Of a stretch of 64,000 nt of DNA, positions 51,727-63,037 are shown one piece after another. Every line of letters begins with the position of its first letter. Position 1 is the stretch's first letter. Below the pieces are notes generated by a model. The model ran no database searches. It was not told the origin of the DNA and saw only the letters and a program-made list of their open reading frames with translations. Where the stretch lies: assembly GCA_904066235.2 (NCBI GenBank), contig CAJFCV020000003.1:558001-622000 (forward strand). The letters run 5' to 3'. The DNA is from Bursaphelenchus xylophilus. Lineage: Eukaryota; Nematoda; Chromadorea; Rhabditida; Aphelenchoididae. Made by a program: the position numbers and the translations under genes.

Positions 51727-53397
51727 AACAAAAGCTTTAAAACAGGATGTCAATACAAAGTTGCTTACAAAACATCCATTCTAATATAACCCTAAAGGGG
51801 GCCTGAGTCAATCGGGGAGAAAGAAAAAATCCCCACATGTCACAGTGTAACTACAGTAAGTCAAAGATTTAAATTTTGACCTGCCTGTTGTTATATACGA
51901 GCAACTAGCCAATTATAGAATCAAGCCACCTTTTTGCTCCCCTCCCTCTAACTGACGTTAAATACACAAGCAAATATCAAAATAAAGGGAGCAAAGAATA
52001 ATATTTTCCCTATCAATAGATTCCCGGTACCCTGATATATTCCTTTTATCACAACTTCCAATAAAATCCGCAATATAATCCGGAAAACAACGTGGCAGTT
52101 ATTTGTTCATATGTTTTCAATCGAATTCCTCCCACGGAATGGGCAGTATTCTTTTCGTTGGACTAGACGCCCTAAGGTCGCGTTCGTGTTGATTCAAAAA
52201 TTGGGAATTTGAAATTCAAATTCGATTGGTTTGAATCATTATTCAATTAATAATTTGAACGCAACAGGGTTCTTGATGTTGTGTATTGGAGAAAAAATAA
52301 GATGAGTTGAAGAGAATAATACATACATATTTAGTTTTTGAATACAAAAAAATGTAGTTAAGGGGCTTATGTTGGCTGTTTTAATGGATTGATTTTATCG
52401 GTCGAAATGGCGTTACAACTTTTCGCGTCAGCTACAGCTCGGGTCGACTGCATACTATGGATGCTGTCTGTTTGTCGTTGTATGCATGGGGAGGCCAGGA
52501 GAAGGCTTAGTTAGTAGAGACAATAAGATTTTTCGGGTCCTAGGATATCCTATCACCTATTTTGAGGTATTTTACATATATTCACATCAATAATGTCCAG
52601 ATAAAAGTTACAGATCTCCTTTTTTTTACCGCAAATTTTCGTCTTTTATATGCTATTTACAATAACTCATAATAAGCGTAAAGAAAACCAACGTCAGTAA
52701 TAGCCAACGTTAGAAACAGTGGACATATTGCAAGTCTTCGCCAAGTCTTTCGAGCCTTCGCCGAGCCTCGGCCGACCATAGAACGGCTTTGCCAGGCCTC
52801 GTAGGCAGTTCCTACAACCTGGAATACAGAAGACTTGAGAAAATGGTCCGCTTTGTCAAAAAAAAGATTTGGTTGATGCCGAAACGGTCGAAAAATCGGT
52901 CAAACAAATTTCTCGGACTCCCTATCCATCTGTCGGGAAAATAATGAGCGCTGCGCCGATCGCGTCGCTGAATTGAAAATCAATTTGATTTCGCTGCGAC
53001 GCAGTTCATTTTCACAGCAGCGATGCGATTTTCAATGCAACATAGTGCATGCTTTTCTGTACCTTTCATGTAAACCGATACTCCACATTACGTATCTATG
53101 GATTTTTATAAACGGAACCCCTTATTGACCACGCCGAACTCTGAATCCTTCCCACTCGTGTAAGAAACAAAAAATAACAAAAAACAACCATAAAAACCTG
53201 CAGTGTAGTTGAAGCATGCTTTTGCCGCAGCGATATTTCACCGCACGTTGCAAAAAGCAAAAAATTTGAATTTTCGGAGGAAACAATCTTCAGGCGCTTT
53301 ACCGTCGCACCTCATGTGCTCCGTAAAAGGATTATATAAGTCTGTCGGGAAAATAATGAGCAATCTATCGCATCGGTAGTCGCATCGCCGCCGAGGT

Positions 53398-53552
53398 ATC
53401 AGTCTGTCGGGAAAATAATGCGGTTTTGTCGGGTCTTGAAATCGCCTATCATCGCTCTGCGACGGCTAGCCGCGGCTAGAGGGCTGATGCTCGACTGCGA
53501 TGAGGCGGACATCTTGCTGCGACAAATCAACATTATTTTCCCGACAGAGAGA
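53398..53552. mobile_element. MITE, ATG(T/C)GG subfamily, next to a truncated copy
   Basis: Left end CTGTCGGGAAAATAATGCGG, right end AACATTATTTTCCCGACAGA. A truncated GAGC-type left end lies just upstream at 53340-53397, and another orphan left end at 52930. Confidence 0.8.
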
Positions 53553-53759
53553 TACTATTTCATAAAAACCCTATTGTAACGGCCATAAAGATAACAAATG
53601 CGAAAGTATAGATTCCTGGGATATTAAATTTGAGTATTATGTACAAGTCTATACATATAATACATAAATATCAAACTTTTTCAAAACACAGAAACGAAAT
53701 TTTACCTCAGTTCACGGCATAAACTCGCCAAAAACCCCTTTCCCCCCACCTCTCTGTCC

Positions 53760-54000
53760 TCACGACATCCTAATATATGACTTTCGAAACGTGGGATGAC
53801 GTCGCCCGCTTTTCCCAAGAACCCAACCCCACCCCATTCGCTCGCCAATTCTCCCACATACTCTCGCTCTGGTGTAATCTCGGCCCCGCTTCCTCTCGGT
53901 TTAGCCGGTTTCGCTCGAAAAAAGGGGCTTGAGAAGGGGGACGAGAGGCGGCGGAGGCGACAGCTGAAGATCAGCTGGCACCACCACTTGGCGCCCAACA
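53760..54000. other. GC-rich patch, possible exon or promoter
   Basis: Several frames are open. On the plus strand SLANSPTYSRSGVISAPLPL and the alternative FETWDDVARFSQEPNPTPFA look protein-like. TTTTTTCAG at 54012-54020 could be an acceptor. No single model is convincing. Confidence 0.25.
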
Positions 54001-54163
54001 TTTTTTGTCTGCGATTTTTTCAGGTGAAAAAAATAGTCGACGAAAAAACAGGGGGGAATATGTGATAAGAATGGGGGTGATGCAAACCGGAAGTCGGAAA
54101 TAGCCAGTGGCCAGTTGGTTCGGACATAAAAATGAGGGGTTAAGGATGATGACAGCGTTTTAT

Positions 54164-54532
54164 CAGTCTGTCGGGATAATAATGAGGGCAATGTCGATTC
54201 GCCAATTGATAAAAAAAGAAAAACAATTGAGGTCCGTAGGTTCCAAGGGCCGAGCCGAAGCAAATTTGAGGTGGGCCGGGCCGGTAAATTAAGCTGTCGG
54301 GAAAATAATGAGCAAATTGCCGCTGCGCCGATTTATCCGAAATTTTTTATTTTTGAGGCAGGGTTTTCAAAATTTCGAGAACCGCCGGGCCGGCCCGACT
54401 TTGACGGGGTCTGAACTGGAGGCCGAGAAATGCCAAAAGCCCCGGCTAGTCATGTCTGATTTTCACAATTCATTTTCTCGACGGCGATACCGATTTTTCA
54501 TGCGACAGAGAGCTCATTATTTTCCCAACTGA
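54164..54532. mobile_element. Nested MITE fragments, CTGTCGGGAAAATAATG family
   Basis: Left ends at 54167 and 54294, and one degraded right end at about 54512-54531 (CTCATTATTTTCCCAACTGA). An orphan right end of the ATGTGG subfamily follows at 54600-54633. Confidence 0.6.
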
Positions 54533-54701
54533 TGCGTTCATTTTTTATTGATAAAAAATGAAAACACATCGGGCTGTCGTGAATTGGCCGATTCAAAGGC
54601 GCGACGAATCCACATTATTTTCCCGACAGAATGATAGAATTTCGTTCCAAGTTTCAATAAAATTTGAGTCTCAGAGCTTCCCCTATAAGGTAAGGATTTC
54701 A

Positions 54702-54853
54702 TCAATCTGTCGGGAAAATAATGAGCACTCTGTCGCATCGAAAATCGGCATCGCTGCTGAGAAAAATAAATTGTCTCGCGGCAAAATCAAATTGCTTTTC
54801 ACTTCAGCGACGTGATAAAGCGACATTGTGCTCACTATTTTCCCGACAAACTA
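54702..54853. mobile_element. MITE, CTGTCGGGAAAATAATG family
   Basis: Complete, common interior type; right end CTCACTATTTTCCCGACAAA. Confidence 0.85.
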
Positions 54854-55511
54854 TAGTAAGCTTAAAACTTTTCGGCCGGCCTCAAATTTGCTTTCTAAAC
54901 TGTAGACATGGCTCCAGCCTCCAGGCCATATCTAGTCTGAATGTATGCCAAGTTCCATGCAGAACCTAGAATTTAATCTTGCGTATTTCCCTCGAAAATC
55001 CCAAGTTCTATAGTATAGTTTCAATCAAAATTCCGACGTCTTTCCGACCGAAACTCTCTGGACAATGACCTTTTTGTCCTCGCCACAACGTCATTAATAA
55101 ATTAGCGTCCGCCATTTTCCATGTGCGTCAGGCTACAAGGAATCAAAAACTCCAAATAAAACGTGTGGCTGATAATAGTTGAACTCGAAAGTTAGGGCTC
55201 AGAAAAGACTCAAGAAGAACGTTTCCATCGAACCCACCCCAACAATAACAACTACCGCTGTCTTACTGCGGGTGAAAAATAAGATAAAAAATAAGATTTC
55301 AGAGACATTACTTGTCAAAAGATTGCAAAATTTGGCGAAAATTGTTTTGAAATCTTGATGAATCATACGGGAATTTGGAAAAGCTGTTTTTTGAGGTTGA
55401 GAAAGAAGTTTCTAAACAAAAAGCGGTGCTATTTCGGAGAGGTGTGTGAAAAATGAATGTGAAAACAATGGCTTGAGGGTAACAAAAGAAATAAATTTCC
55501 CGGAAAAAAGA

Positions 55512-55667
55512 CGTCTGTCGGGAAAATAATGAGCACTCTGTCGCATCAAAAAGCGGGATCATCGCAGGAGAAAATGAATTGTGTCGCGGCAAAATGGAGT
55601 TGCTTTTCAATCCAGCGACGCGATTGGCGCAGCGACAGAGTGGTCATTATTTTTCCGACAGACTGAT
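55512..55667. mobile_element. MITE, CTGTCGGGAAAATAATG family
   Basis: Complete, common interior type (AAAATGAATTGTGTCGCGGC). Confidence 0.85.
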
Positions 55668-55720
55668 GGCTTGGCCGTAAAAAATCTGAGTGTCATCACT
55701 TCCTGTAAAACGTAAGTTTG

Positions 55721-55875
55721 TCAGTCTGTCGGGAAAATAATGAGCATTCTCTCCCTCCTGAAGTTGCATCTTCGCCGAAAACGAAAATTGTGTCGGGGCA
55801 AAATCAAATTGCTTTTCACTTCAGCAATGTGATCGGCGCATCGACATTGCGCCCATTATTTTCCCGACAGACTGA
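55721..55875. mobile_element. MITE, CTGTCGGGAAAATAATG family
   Basis: Complete, common interior type; only 53 bp from the preceding copy. Confidence 0.85.
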
Positions 55876-56509
55876 TAAATAGCCTAACTATTAGGCGCTA
55901 AAAAGTTTAGCTCCGCTTTGTAGAGACGACCGAGATATTCACTATTAAAGATGGTAGACACTTCAAGACCATATATTGAAGATACGTATTTGACTCAGCC
56001 TCTACACCAAAGTATTTTACGATCCATTTATTCTATGTACATATTCCCAGCGCTATGAGAATTTAGAAACTGTAGTCTCTAGTTTGGTCGGCTTTCACAA
56101 GTCCGTCAAAGTCAATATTCTCTAGATGAGTGCACATAAAAACTACAACTATGGCCATAGAGAGTGCTTATCGCTTGCGAAATTTACAGACAAATCTATT
56201 AAGCCAGCCGCGCAGCGACATTGCGTTTATTATTTTCCCGACAGACTGACATTTATTGGGTCGTCCAGAAAGTTCGTTTGTTTTTTCATTGGTTTGTTTT
56301 ATAAGGGTTATTGGTTGTTTTGGAAAGGGTTTCAAAATAATGACAAATTAGATTTTCAAACAAAAAAAAATAATAAAATAAAAACACAGTTTTGTAGAGG
56401 GGAAAAAGCTGTATCAAATAAATATACTACCTTTGCCAAACAACAAATAACCCTTGTAAAACAAAGCAATGAAAACAACGAACGAACTTTCTGGACGACA
56501 CAATAAATA

Positions 56510-56657
56510 TCAGTCTGTCGGGAAAATAATGAGCACAATGTCGCTGCGCCAATCGCTGAAGTGAAAAGCAATTTGGTTTTGCCGCGACACAATTCATTTT
56601 CCCGGCAGTGATCTTTCGAGGCGAAAAAAATGCTCATTATTTTCCCGACGGACTGAT
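56510..56657. mobile_element. MITE, CTGTCGGGAAAATAATG family
   Basis: Complete; TA-rich flanks on both sides (AAATATCAG and CTGATAGAA) consistent with a TA target. Confidence 0.85.
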
Positions 56658-56745
56658 AGAAAAAATCGCGAAAGATCCTACTGCCAGCTGATTAATTACT
56701 GGAGCTGACAGTAATCAAAATTTCAACAAATAAAATTTCTCGGAA

Positions 56746-56895
56746 ATGACCATGCACTCGACTTCAAATGGACCTTCGTGCCACGCCATGGCAGCCAAAG
56801 TGCACCTACACTTTTTGAGCCAATTCCGTCGCCAAAAATTATTCCAGACGGGATTAAAGGGGCGAAAGGACGCCAAAGGGCAGGCATGGCTTTGA
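56746..56895 (+). CDS. Short open frame, 49 residues, uncertain
   Basis: ATG to TGA, reading MTMHSTSNGPSCHAMAAKVH and QFRRQKLFQTGLKGRKDAK. The composition is balanced and less AT-rich than its surroundings. No family, no splice context; could be chance. Confidence 0.2.
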   Translation: MTMHSTSNGPSCHAMAAKVHLHFLSQFRRQKLFQTGLKGRKDAKGQAWL

Positions 56896-57140
56896 ATGAG
56901 ATTTAACGACTAAAAATCTTTTCTGCACAAAACTCTGCATGAGTAATGAAGAGATGATGCTATATTTAGAAGAACGATTTGATGGCAAGTAATACAGGGG
57001 AACTGTAACCTTATATAACCATCAGGATTGGACATCTAATATTGCTTTATGTACTAGTCTTTCCTTAGCGATTTTTGAATCGCACAATGCAAAATGTGTC
57101 ACCACAGACAGTCAACGCACTTTGAAGGAAAGATTAATAT

Positions 57141-57245
57141 GTGCTCGGCAGATGTAATCGCCAAGCGTTCCAAAATTTCTCCTTATCAGCCACTGAGAAT
57201 CTAGAGCCGAAACATGAGCTAACCTCAAACTTGGGTTAATAAACC
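57141..57245 (-). ncRNA. Spliced-leader RNA gene, copy 10
   Basis: Leader exon 57224-57245, donor GTTAGC, Sm site AATTTTGGAACG, 3' stem GCTTGGCG...TGCCGAGC. Minor changes: CTAGATTCTCAG in hairpin II and AAGGAG before the Sm site. The promoter-like block is at 57287-57340. Confidence 0.85.
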
Positions 57246-57511
57246 GAAGAAGTTTACCTTCACTATTTCCTTCCCTATTTCCCTCCTTTCTTTTCAAATG
57301 GGGAACTTCGCTTTTCGGGAGGCAATTGGCTTCTCTAGTGCTCTCTGCTTGTTCAGATTGATAACGGGAAGATTTTTAAGCGTTTTTCCTCAGCTCTCTC
57401 GCAAACGTATGTGATCTCACTTAGGGGCTGCGAGAAGCAGAGAAAGAATAAGATGGATAAGGATGAAAACGATGTAGCCAACCGCAAAACCACCCCGATT
57501 CAAGTTTTTAT

Positions 57512-57616
57512 GTGCTCGGCGGATGTATTCGCCAAGCGTTCCAAAATTTCTCTTTATCAGCCACTGAGAATTCAGAGCCGAAACATGAGCTAACCTCAAA
57601 CTTGGGTTAATAAACC
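57512..57616 (-). ncRNA. Spliced-leader RNA gene, copy 11
   Basis: Leader exon 57595-57616, donor GTTAGC, Sm site AATTTTGGAACG. The 3' stem GCTTGGCG...CGCCGAGC pairs at all eight positions. The upstream block is the second promoter type (GGAGTTAATTCTCTTCC and CGAGCAGGGAAC, about 57656-57705). Confidence 0.85.
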
Positions 57617-57884
57617 GAAGATTTCGTCTTTCGTCCAGCTCTCCCTTTCTCAGCGTCGACTCTTTCGAGCAGGGAACTGGCTCTTTTTGGAGTTAATTCT
57701 CTTCCCTAACGCCCTCACGACTGAACTAGGTGCGCTCGCAGACAATCCGTCCCCGTCTTTTTCTCTGACCCTCCGAAAAAGCGGTTTCTCTCGCTTGTGC
57801 GTACGGCCCCTTCATTCTTCTTGTTTTATCCTTTTTTTGCGATGCAAGTTGCCGCTAAATAATCTTTCTCCAGTTTAACAGGCG

Positions 57885-57945
57885 CCCAGCGATGTAACCG
57901 CCAAGTTTTCTAAAATTTCTATTTATCTGCTTCTGATATACCCTT
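57885..57945 (-). ncRNA. Diverged SL-like RNA, sister of 4976-5040
   Basis: Read leftwards: TATCAGAAGCAGATAAATAG, an Sm-like AATTTTAGAA, then a 3' stem ACTTGGCG...CGCTGGGC that still pairs. No leader is recognisable upstream. It sits 373 bp after copy 11 and 165 bp before copy 12, the same layout as 4976-5040 in the unc-47 cluster. The nature is unresolved between a decayed SL RNA and another Sm-class RNA. Confidence 0.45.
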
Positions 57946-58049
57946 TTACGGTCGTATCTAAACTCAACTCACTGGTGCTTGAGAAAAAGTCTAGGCAAAA
58001 AATCGTCCTTATAAAACAGAGATCCTCCTAGCGTTTAGCAGCTTTACAT

Positions 58050-58154
58050 GTGCTCGGCGGATATAATCACCAAGCGTTCCAAAATTTCTCTTTATCAGCC
58101 ACTGAGAATTCAGAGCCGAAACATGAGCTAACCTCAAACTTGGGTTAATAAACC
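58050..58154 (-). ncRNA. Spliced-leader RNA gene, copy 12
   Basis: Leader exon 58133-58154, donor GTTAGC, Sm site AATTTTGGAACG, 3' stem GCTTGGTG...CGCCGAGC (a G-U pair replaces a G-C pair). Upstream block of the second type (about 58200-58250). Confidence 0.85.
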
Positions 58155-58504
58155 GAAGAGAAAATCTTCCATTGCGATACTCTAAATACCATTGAAAGCC
58201 TTTTGATCAGGGAACTCTTCATTTACGGAGTTAATTTGCTTCCATCACGGCCTCCGCTTTCCCTATGCTATTCTTCTTTGCTCTCTTCTTCTCTCCTACC
58301 TGCATTATTTCGTTCGATTTCTTTTTCTTTCCGCTTGGAAGACAGACACGTTCTAAGGAGAGCGAAGAGAAACAAAGTAAATAGTGTGGATTTGATTTTA
58401 TTCAGAGGTTGACAGAGAAAACAATTAGTGCCGTAAAAAGAGGGTTCCCCGATCGAACAGGATACAAGGGCGCTTAGATAGAGCGAATGGAAGGGAAATT
58501 CTTC

Positions 58505-58610
58505 GGTTTATTAACCCAAGTTTGAGGTTAGCTCATGTTTCGGCTCTGAATTCTCAGTGGCTGATAAAGAGAAATTTTGGAACGCTTGGCGATTGCATCT
58601 GCTGGGCACA
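58505..58610 (+). ncRNA. Spliced-leader RNA gene, copy 13
   Basis: Leader exon 58505-58526, donor GTTAGC, Sm site AATTTTGGAACG, 3' stem GCTTGGCG...TGCTGGGC. The upstream region keeps only a weak version of the promoter-like block (GGGTTCCCCGATCGAA near 58442). Confidence 0.8.
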
Positions 58611-58837
58611 TACAACATAATATTTTAATATAAGACAGTATAACCCACCTTTTGTAGCCCAGAAACATACCGTATTCGGCGGGAAGGTCGAAGAAAGAGA
58701 GCGCGGCGACGGACTGCGTTTTCAGTGCGAACAAACAGAGAGCGGCAGAGAAGCCGATTGCCTCCCGAAAAGCGTTGTTCCCCATTCGAAAAGAAAGGAG
58801 GGAAATAGGGAAGGCTATAACGAAGGGAAATCTCTTC

Positions 58838-58942
58838 GGTTTATTAACCCAAGTTTGAGGTTAGCTCATGTTTCGGCTCTGAATTCTCAGTGGCTGATAA
58901 AGAGAAATTTTGGAACGCTTGGCGGTTACATCGGCTGGGCAT
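58838..58942 (+). ncRNA. Spliced-leader RNA gene, copy 14
   Basis: Leader exon 58838-58859, donor GTTAGC, Sm site AATTTTGGAACG, 3' stem GCTTGGCG...GGCTGGGC. Strong promoter-like block at 58738-58790 (GAGAAGCCGATTGCCTCCCG). Confidence 0.85.
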
Positions 58943-58970
58943 ATTAAGAACTAAGCAGAGATTATTTTCC

Positions 58971-59024
58971 GGCAATAAATAGGGAAGATTTTGGAAGGTT
59001 TTGCGGTAACACCAGCCAAGCACA
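58971..59024 (+). pseudogene. 3' fragment of an SL RNA gene
   Basis: GGCAATAAATAGGGAAGATT, TTGGAAGGTTTTGCGGTAAC and ACCAGCCAAGCACAT match the SL RNA 3' half (CTGATAAAGAGAAATTTTGG...GGGCACAT) with many changes. It directly follows copy 14. Confidence 0.5.
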
Positions 59025-59102
59025 TAAAATCAGGCAAGCCTCTGGCGAATGTCGCCCTAACTTAAAAATTCGTTATCGTTTTGCCATGAAGGTTATATAG
59101 TA

Positions 59103-59259
59103 TCAGTCTGTTGGGAAAACAATGTGGTTTTTTAGCCTCTTGAAGTCCCTCATCATCGATTTGGGAGGGATAGCTGCAGCTGAAAATTTGGCGCACGACT
59201 ACGACGGGGCAAGACATTTTTCCGCGATAAATCCACATTATTTTCCCGACAGATTGATA
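59103..59259. mobile_element. MITE, ATGTGG subfamily
   Basis: Left end TCAGTCTGTTGGGAAAACAA, right end CCACATTATTTTCCCGACAG. Confidence 0.8.
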
Positions 59260-59634
59260 ACATTAAACCCCTAGGATATTAGAATGCACTCTTATGTGTC
59301 CAATAAGGTCAATTTTACACCACATTTCTTCCGTGCATTATACTATTCAGCACGGAACTTCCTTCCCAAAATCCTCGAAAATCCGAATTAATTACATAAA
59401 AACGAATGCAAACTCATTTAAACCTTACAAACCGACTGTAAGTCGCTGTAACACCACCCATAGCTCACCGAACACCGTGCCAACCGTTGACGAATGACGG
59501 CTAAATAATAATTGGCTCGCAAGAAGATGGCCTTATCCGGCCAAAAAAAAGTGTGGCGGGAAAATTCTTGGCCCCAAAAAAAGGCACGGGCCGGCACACT
59601 CGTCTGCACTTTTTGTCTGTTCGCTCTTTTTTAG

Positions 59635-59793
59635 CCTTTGGGCTCTTTGAACGTTGCCAAGAAGACGTTTTTTGCGGCCGAAGACGACTGGGGAAATCCG
59701 TGTCGGGAGCAAAGATTGAAACAGTTCAACATGCATGCTCTCGCATTCGATGTGGAAGTGATTCATAAGGAATTAAGCGCAATAAACCGAGGA
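59635..59793 (+). CDS. Candidate exon of an unidentified gene
   Basis: Between an acceptor TTTTTTAG (ending 59634) and a donor GTATCA (59794) the frame encodes 53 residues with strong coding character: PLGSLNVAKKTFFAAEDDWG, NPCREQRLKQFNMHALAFDV, EVIHKELSAINRG. A MITE begins 9 bp after the exon end. No partner exons were identified and the family is not recognised. Confidence 0.45.
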
Positions 59794-59801
59794 GTATCAT
59801 A

Positions 59802-59957
59802 TCAGCGTGTCGGGAAAATAATGAGCACTGTGTCGCAGCTAAGACGCAAAAATCGCATCGCTGCTGAGAAAATGAATTGTGTCACGGCTAAATTAAATTG
59901 CTTTTCACTTCAGCGACACAATCGACGCAGTGCTCATTATTTTCCCGACAGACTGAT
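59802..59957. mobile_element. MITE, CTGTCGGGAAAATAATG family
   Basis: Complete, common interior type; it lies just downstream of the candidate exon 59635-59793. Confidence 0.85.
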
Positions 59958-60064
59958 ATAAAAACCTAATACGTATTTCTGATTGTTATCCATAAATTTT
60001 AGACCATTTGCAGATAAAAGTTTTGCTGATATTCTTCATTAACATTGTGTAAGAACGCCAAAAG

Positions 60065-60182
60065 GCGTACGCCACTTGAGATTCCAAGGACGTCTCCGAT
60101 CCAAGTACTAACCAAGCGCACCGTTGCTTAACTTGCCAGATCGGACGGGATGGCGTGCTTTCAACGGGCTATGGGCGTACAC
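60065..60182 (-). rRNA. 5S ribosomal RNA gene
   Basis: Read leftwards the 118-nt sequence contains GCACGCCATCCCGTCCGATC, TGGCAAGTTAAGCAACG, GTTAGTACTTGGATCGGAGA and GGAATC, matching C. elegans 5S rRNA as I recall it. The ends (GTGTACGCC and GGCGTACGC) form a perfect nine-pair closing stem, with changes relative to C. elegans on both strands. A TTTT polymerase III stop follows. Single copy in this window. In C. elegans 5S genes are tandemly interleaved with SL1 RNA genes; here the nearest SL RNA gene is 1.1 kb away. Confidence 0.93.
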
Positions 60183-60592
60183 ACTCTAGGTTTTTCTTCA
60201 GTGGTGATATTTCGAAGGGATCTCATTTCAAGTGGAGTAACACGAAAACATGCGAGATAGACCGCATATTCGGGAGGGGCACGGAAGAAGTGTAACACAA
60301 AGTGGTCCCAATGTATTATTCTGGCATAGTATCATCAATAAATATAATATTTACAATGTCTTTCAAACAAAAAAAAATTTACTAGTCCATAAAAAAATGT
60401 AGAGTCGCTGAAGTGATTTTTGCGACATGCACTGTGCAAAAAAAGTTCTATGCAATTTTCGGCGTTTTGCACCGTGCAATTGCTTATTTGGGCTGTCGCA
60501 GAGATCACTTCAGCGACTTTGCAAACGGACTAGTAACACCCGTAGCAATAACCAGACTCAACAAAAATGGCATATGTTCCTCGACAGCAACA

Positions 60593-63037
60593 CTAGTAAT
60601 TGTCACAATTTGGCCAGCACCCTCCAACATCGGGAAGTTCGAGATGTGGAAATACTCGGCCTTCCTTCGGAAAAGTACGGGCTGAGTTTTGTTCAAAATT
60701 CGCCAAATGATAGCGAATCTCGGAGCAGGGGATCTTCTTCGTTTTCCGCCAATACCAGCCATTGTAGCCGGTGCCACATTCTTCGAGATCCATTGGTTTC
60801 TGAAATTGGAGCAATATTTTGCTGCGCTTTTCCGAAGAGCCCCCCCCTGAGCTAGGACCCCCAACCGAAGAGGCCCCCAAAATGAAGAGGCCCCCAAAAT
60901 GAAGAAATCGTGAAAGAGAAGAGTCCCCTTTGCCGAAGAAGCCCCCTTTTTTGAAAAAATAAAAAAGAATCAAAATATAGGGTGACATATACGGTGAATT
61001 TTTTTTTTGTGTAACATGTCGTACCCTTTTCATTCATTTTAAAAAAGTCACCGTATAAGATGTCACACCCTGCTTTTTTTACTTTTCGAATTTTCTTGAT
61101 CGTATAATATATCACCCTTCATTTTGAATGTTTTTTTTTCAAGAACGGGGCCTCTTCGGATTTTTTGTGAAAATGAAAAAAAGGTCCCTTCGACTTTTTT
61201 TTGGGGGGCGGGGCTTCTTCGTTTGAGGGGCTTTTTCGGCAGAGCAATCCACTGGGTCAGCGGGCCTCCTCGGTCGAGGGGCCTCTTCTTTTTGGGGCCT
61301 CTTAATTTGTGGGACTTCTTTTTTGAGGGACATCTTCGACCGAGGAATTCTGCGATCCTTTGACACGGGACCCTTCTCAGTCTATACTGGTGATGATTTC
61401 AGCAAAATCTCATCGTTGCAGAAAAGATATAAATAGTTTTATACTACCGTATAAATGACCCACCTTCCACGGACTTTCCCACTTCTCCTCCCCGATTTCA
61501 TTCTGTTTGTACGCGTGGAACATAAAGTCCGCTTCACAAAACGAATCGTAGACCAGGAACCCGTCTCTGGCCATTCCATGGGCTCTTCGTAGTATCCGCA
61601 GCTGTCCCGGATACAATCTTTGGGCGCCCAGCATTAGTTTCACACACGTTACATAGCCCATGTAATTGTCGTAGCTCGTCGCGTTCTTCCAGACTTTATA
61701 GCAAGCGTTCCGTTCACTGATTGCCTCCGGCAAAACTGTGTTCAGGATATGAATCTAAATTAAGGAAAGATCAGGGAGTTTTTTTTAATTTACTTGAAGA
61801 GCCCCATTGTCAGCACCGTTCCAACTGTCGGGCTGCGTGAATTCGTAGTTGGCCCATTTCATGAGGAAATCCCGGGCAAACGCGGTGTTTTTGACCTGAA
61901 ATTATTGTGAATTGTACTTTACATATGTAGATAAGTGAACGGGAAACGCCAAAAACACAATGCCAAAATATTTTCAAAATGGCGTGAAAGTTGTAATTCA
62001 AAATTATTAAAAAAATTTTGTAGATACTGTGCTTGAAAATCCTCAGGTCTGGGCCGTATGTCCACACGGGTTGTTTGTGAAAAAAGTTTAAAAAAGCCCG
62101 ACCTTTGAGAGGTCTGGACTGGGGGGCCCGGAAATGCCAAGAACCCGGCCCTGTGGCCATATTTGAGCACCCAAAGTAAACTACCTACCAAATAATTTCC
62201 ACTCATAATCTCCCAATTGAAGAACCGCTCATAGAAGACCAGGTCCACTCTGTCATCAACGTACTCCTCAATACAATGATTCGGGTTCACAACGGCCGTG
62301 TCGGCGTCCAAAACCAGCATCCAGTCGCTTTTTCGCAGGTAAATTGCGGCCGCGCAATGCTTGAGAAAGAAGATTTCTCTGTGTCTACAGTGCATTTTCA
62401 CCTCCGGATCATTGTACAAATCGACCAAATAAAGCGTGTAGTTGGTCGATTTCAAATAGCATTGCAAGGACGCTTGCGCAATCTTGTATTTCGTATCATA
62501 TTCCTCTTTTCGATAGGCCACGAAGACGGAGATTTTTCCGTAAATTGGTGGGCATGCCCCCATTTCAACACGTCTCCCACTGCCATACGGGAGATGACGA
62601 CGGACAGCGCCGGTCGTTTCGTCGACTCGTTGGGCATCCTCTTTAGCCAATGGCTTGGCTTTAGGCACTCGGCCCCCATGGACATTGTATTTGGGCCTCA
62701 AATTTAGCAGTGGTCGGACTTTTTTAGGTCCTTGAACTTGTTTCTCATCGTTTTGGAAAGGCCCGTCCACGTGAAGTTGCGACTGATATTCTTGGAATTG
62801 AGAGCCGTAGTAGGAAAAGCCAGCGATCATAGAGTAAAGAGCAAGGAGGGTTAGCATCAGCACTGCCTGAAAAGTGGATTTTGAGGATAAAAATGATGAC
62901 TTTTTCCAGAAAATTACCAGTTTTTACTACAGATCTTTTCTTCTATTTTAAAGTTGAAGTTAGTTCGAACAAAGCTCTTTTAAAAGCACACATTTTTTCC
63001 GTATAAAATCCGCAAAGATGTACAAACCACTCACCAT
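60593..63037 (-). CDS. DUF273 glycosyltransferase, type II membrane protein
   Basis: Nematode-expanded family of predicted nucleotide-sugar transferases in the secretory pathway; the substrate is unknown. Exons in transcript order: 63035-63037 (ATG only), 62189-62866, 61794-61895, 61464-61754, 60593-60799; all junctions are in phase 0, total 426 residues. Signal anchor: [20 protein letters not shown]. Polar stem to about 105. Catalytic region: [33 protein letters not shown], the metal-binding DAD motif in [17 protein letters not shown], then [21 protein letters not shown] and [12 protein letters not shown]. The last exon has [20 protein letters not shown]. The start is supported by the signal anchor it creates; an overlapping ATG in exon 1 leads to a different frame. 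Intron 60800-61463 is filled by purine-rich repeats. Confidence 0.88.
60840..61370. repeat. Degenerate GAAGAGGCCCC repeats in the DUF273 intron
   Basis: On the left, GAAGAGGCCCCCAAAATGAA units run in one orientation (60868-60960). On the right the complement GGGGCCTCTTCG recurs in the other (61146-61350). The two halves are loosely inverted around an AT-rich centre. Open frames here are repeat by-products. Confidence 0.7.
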
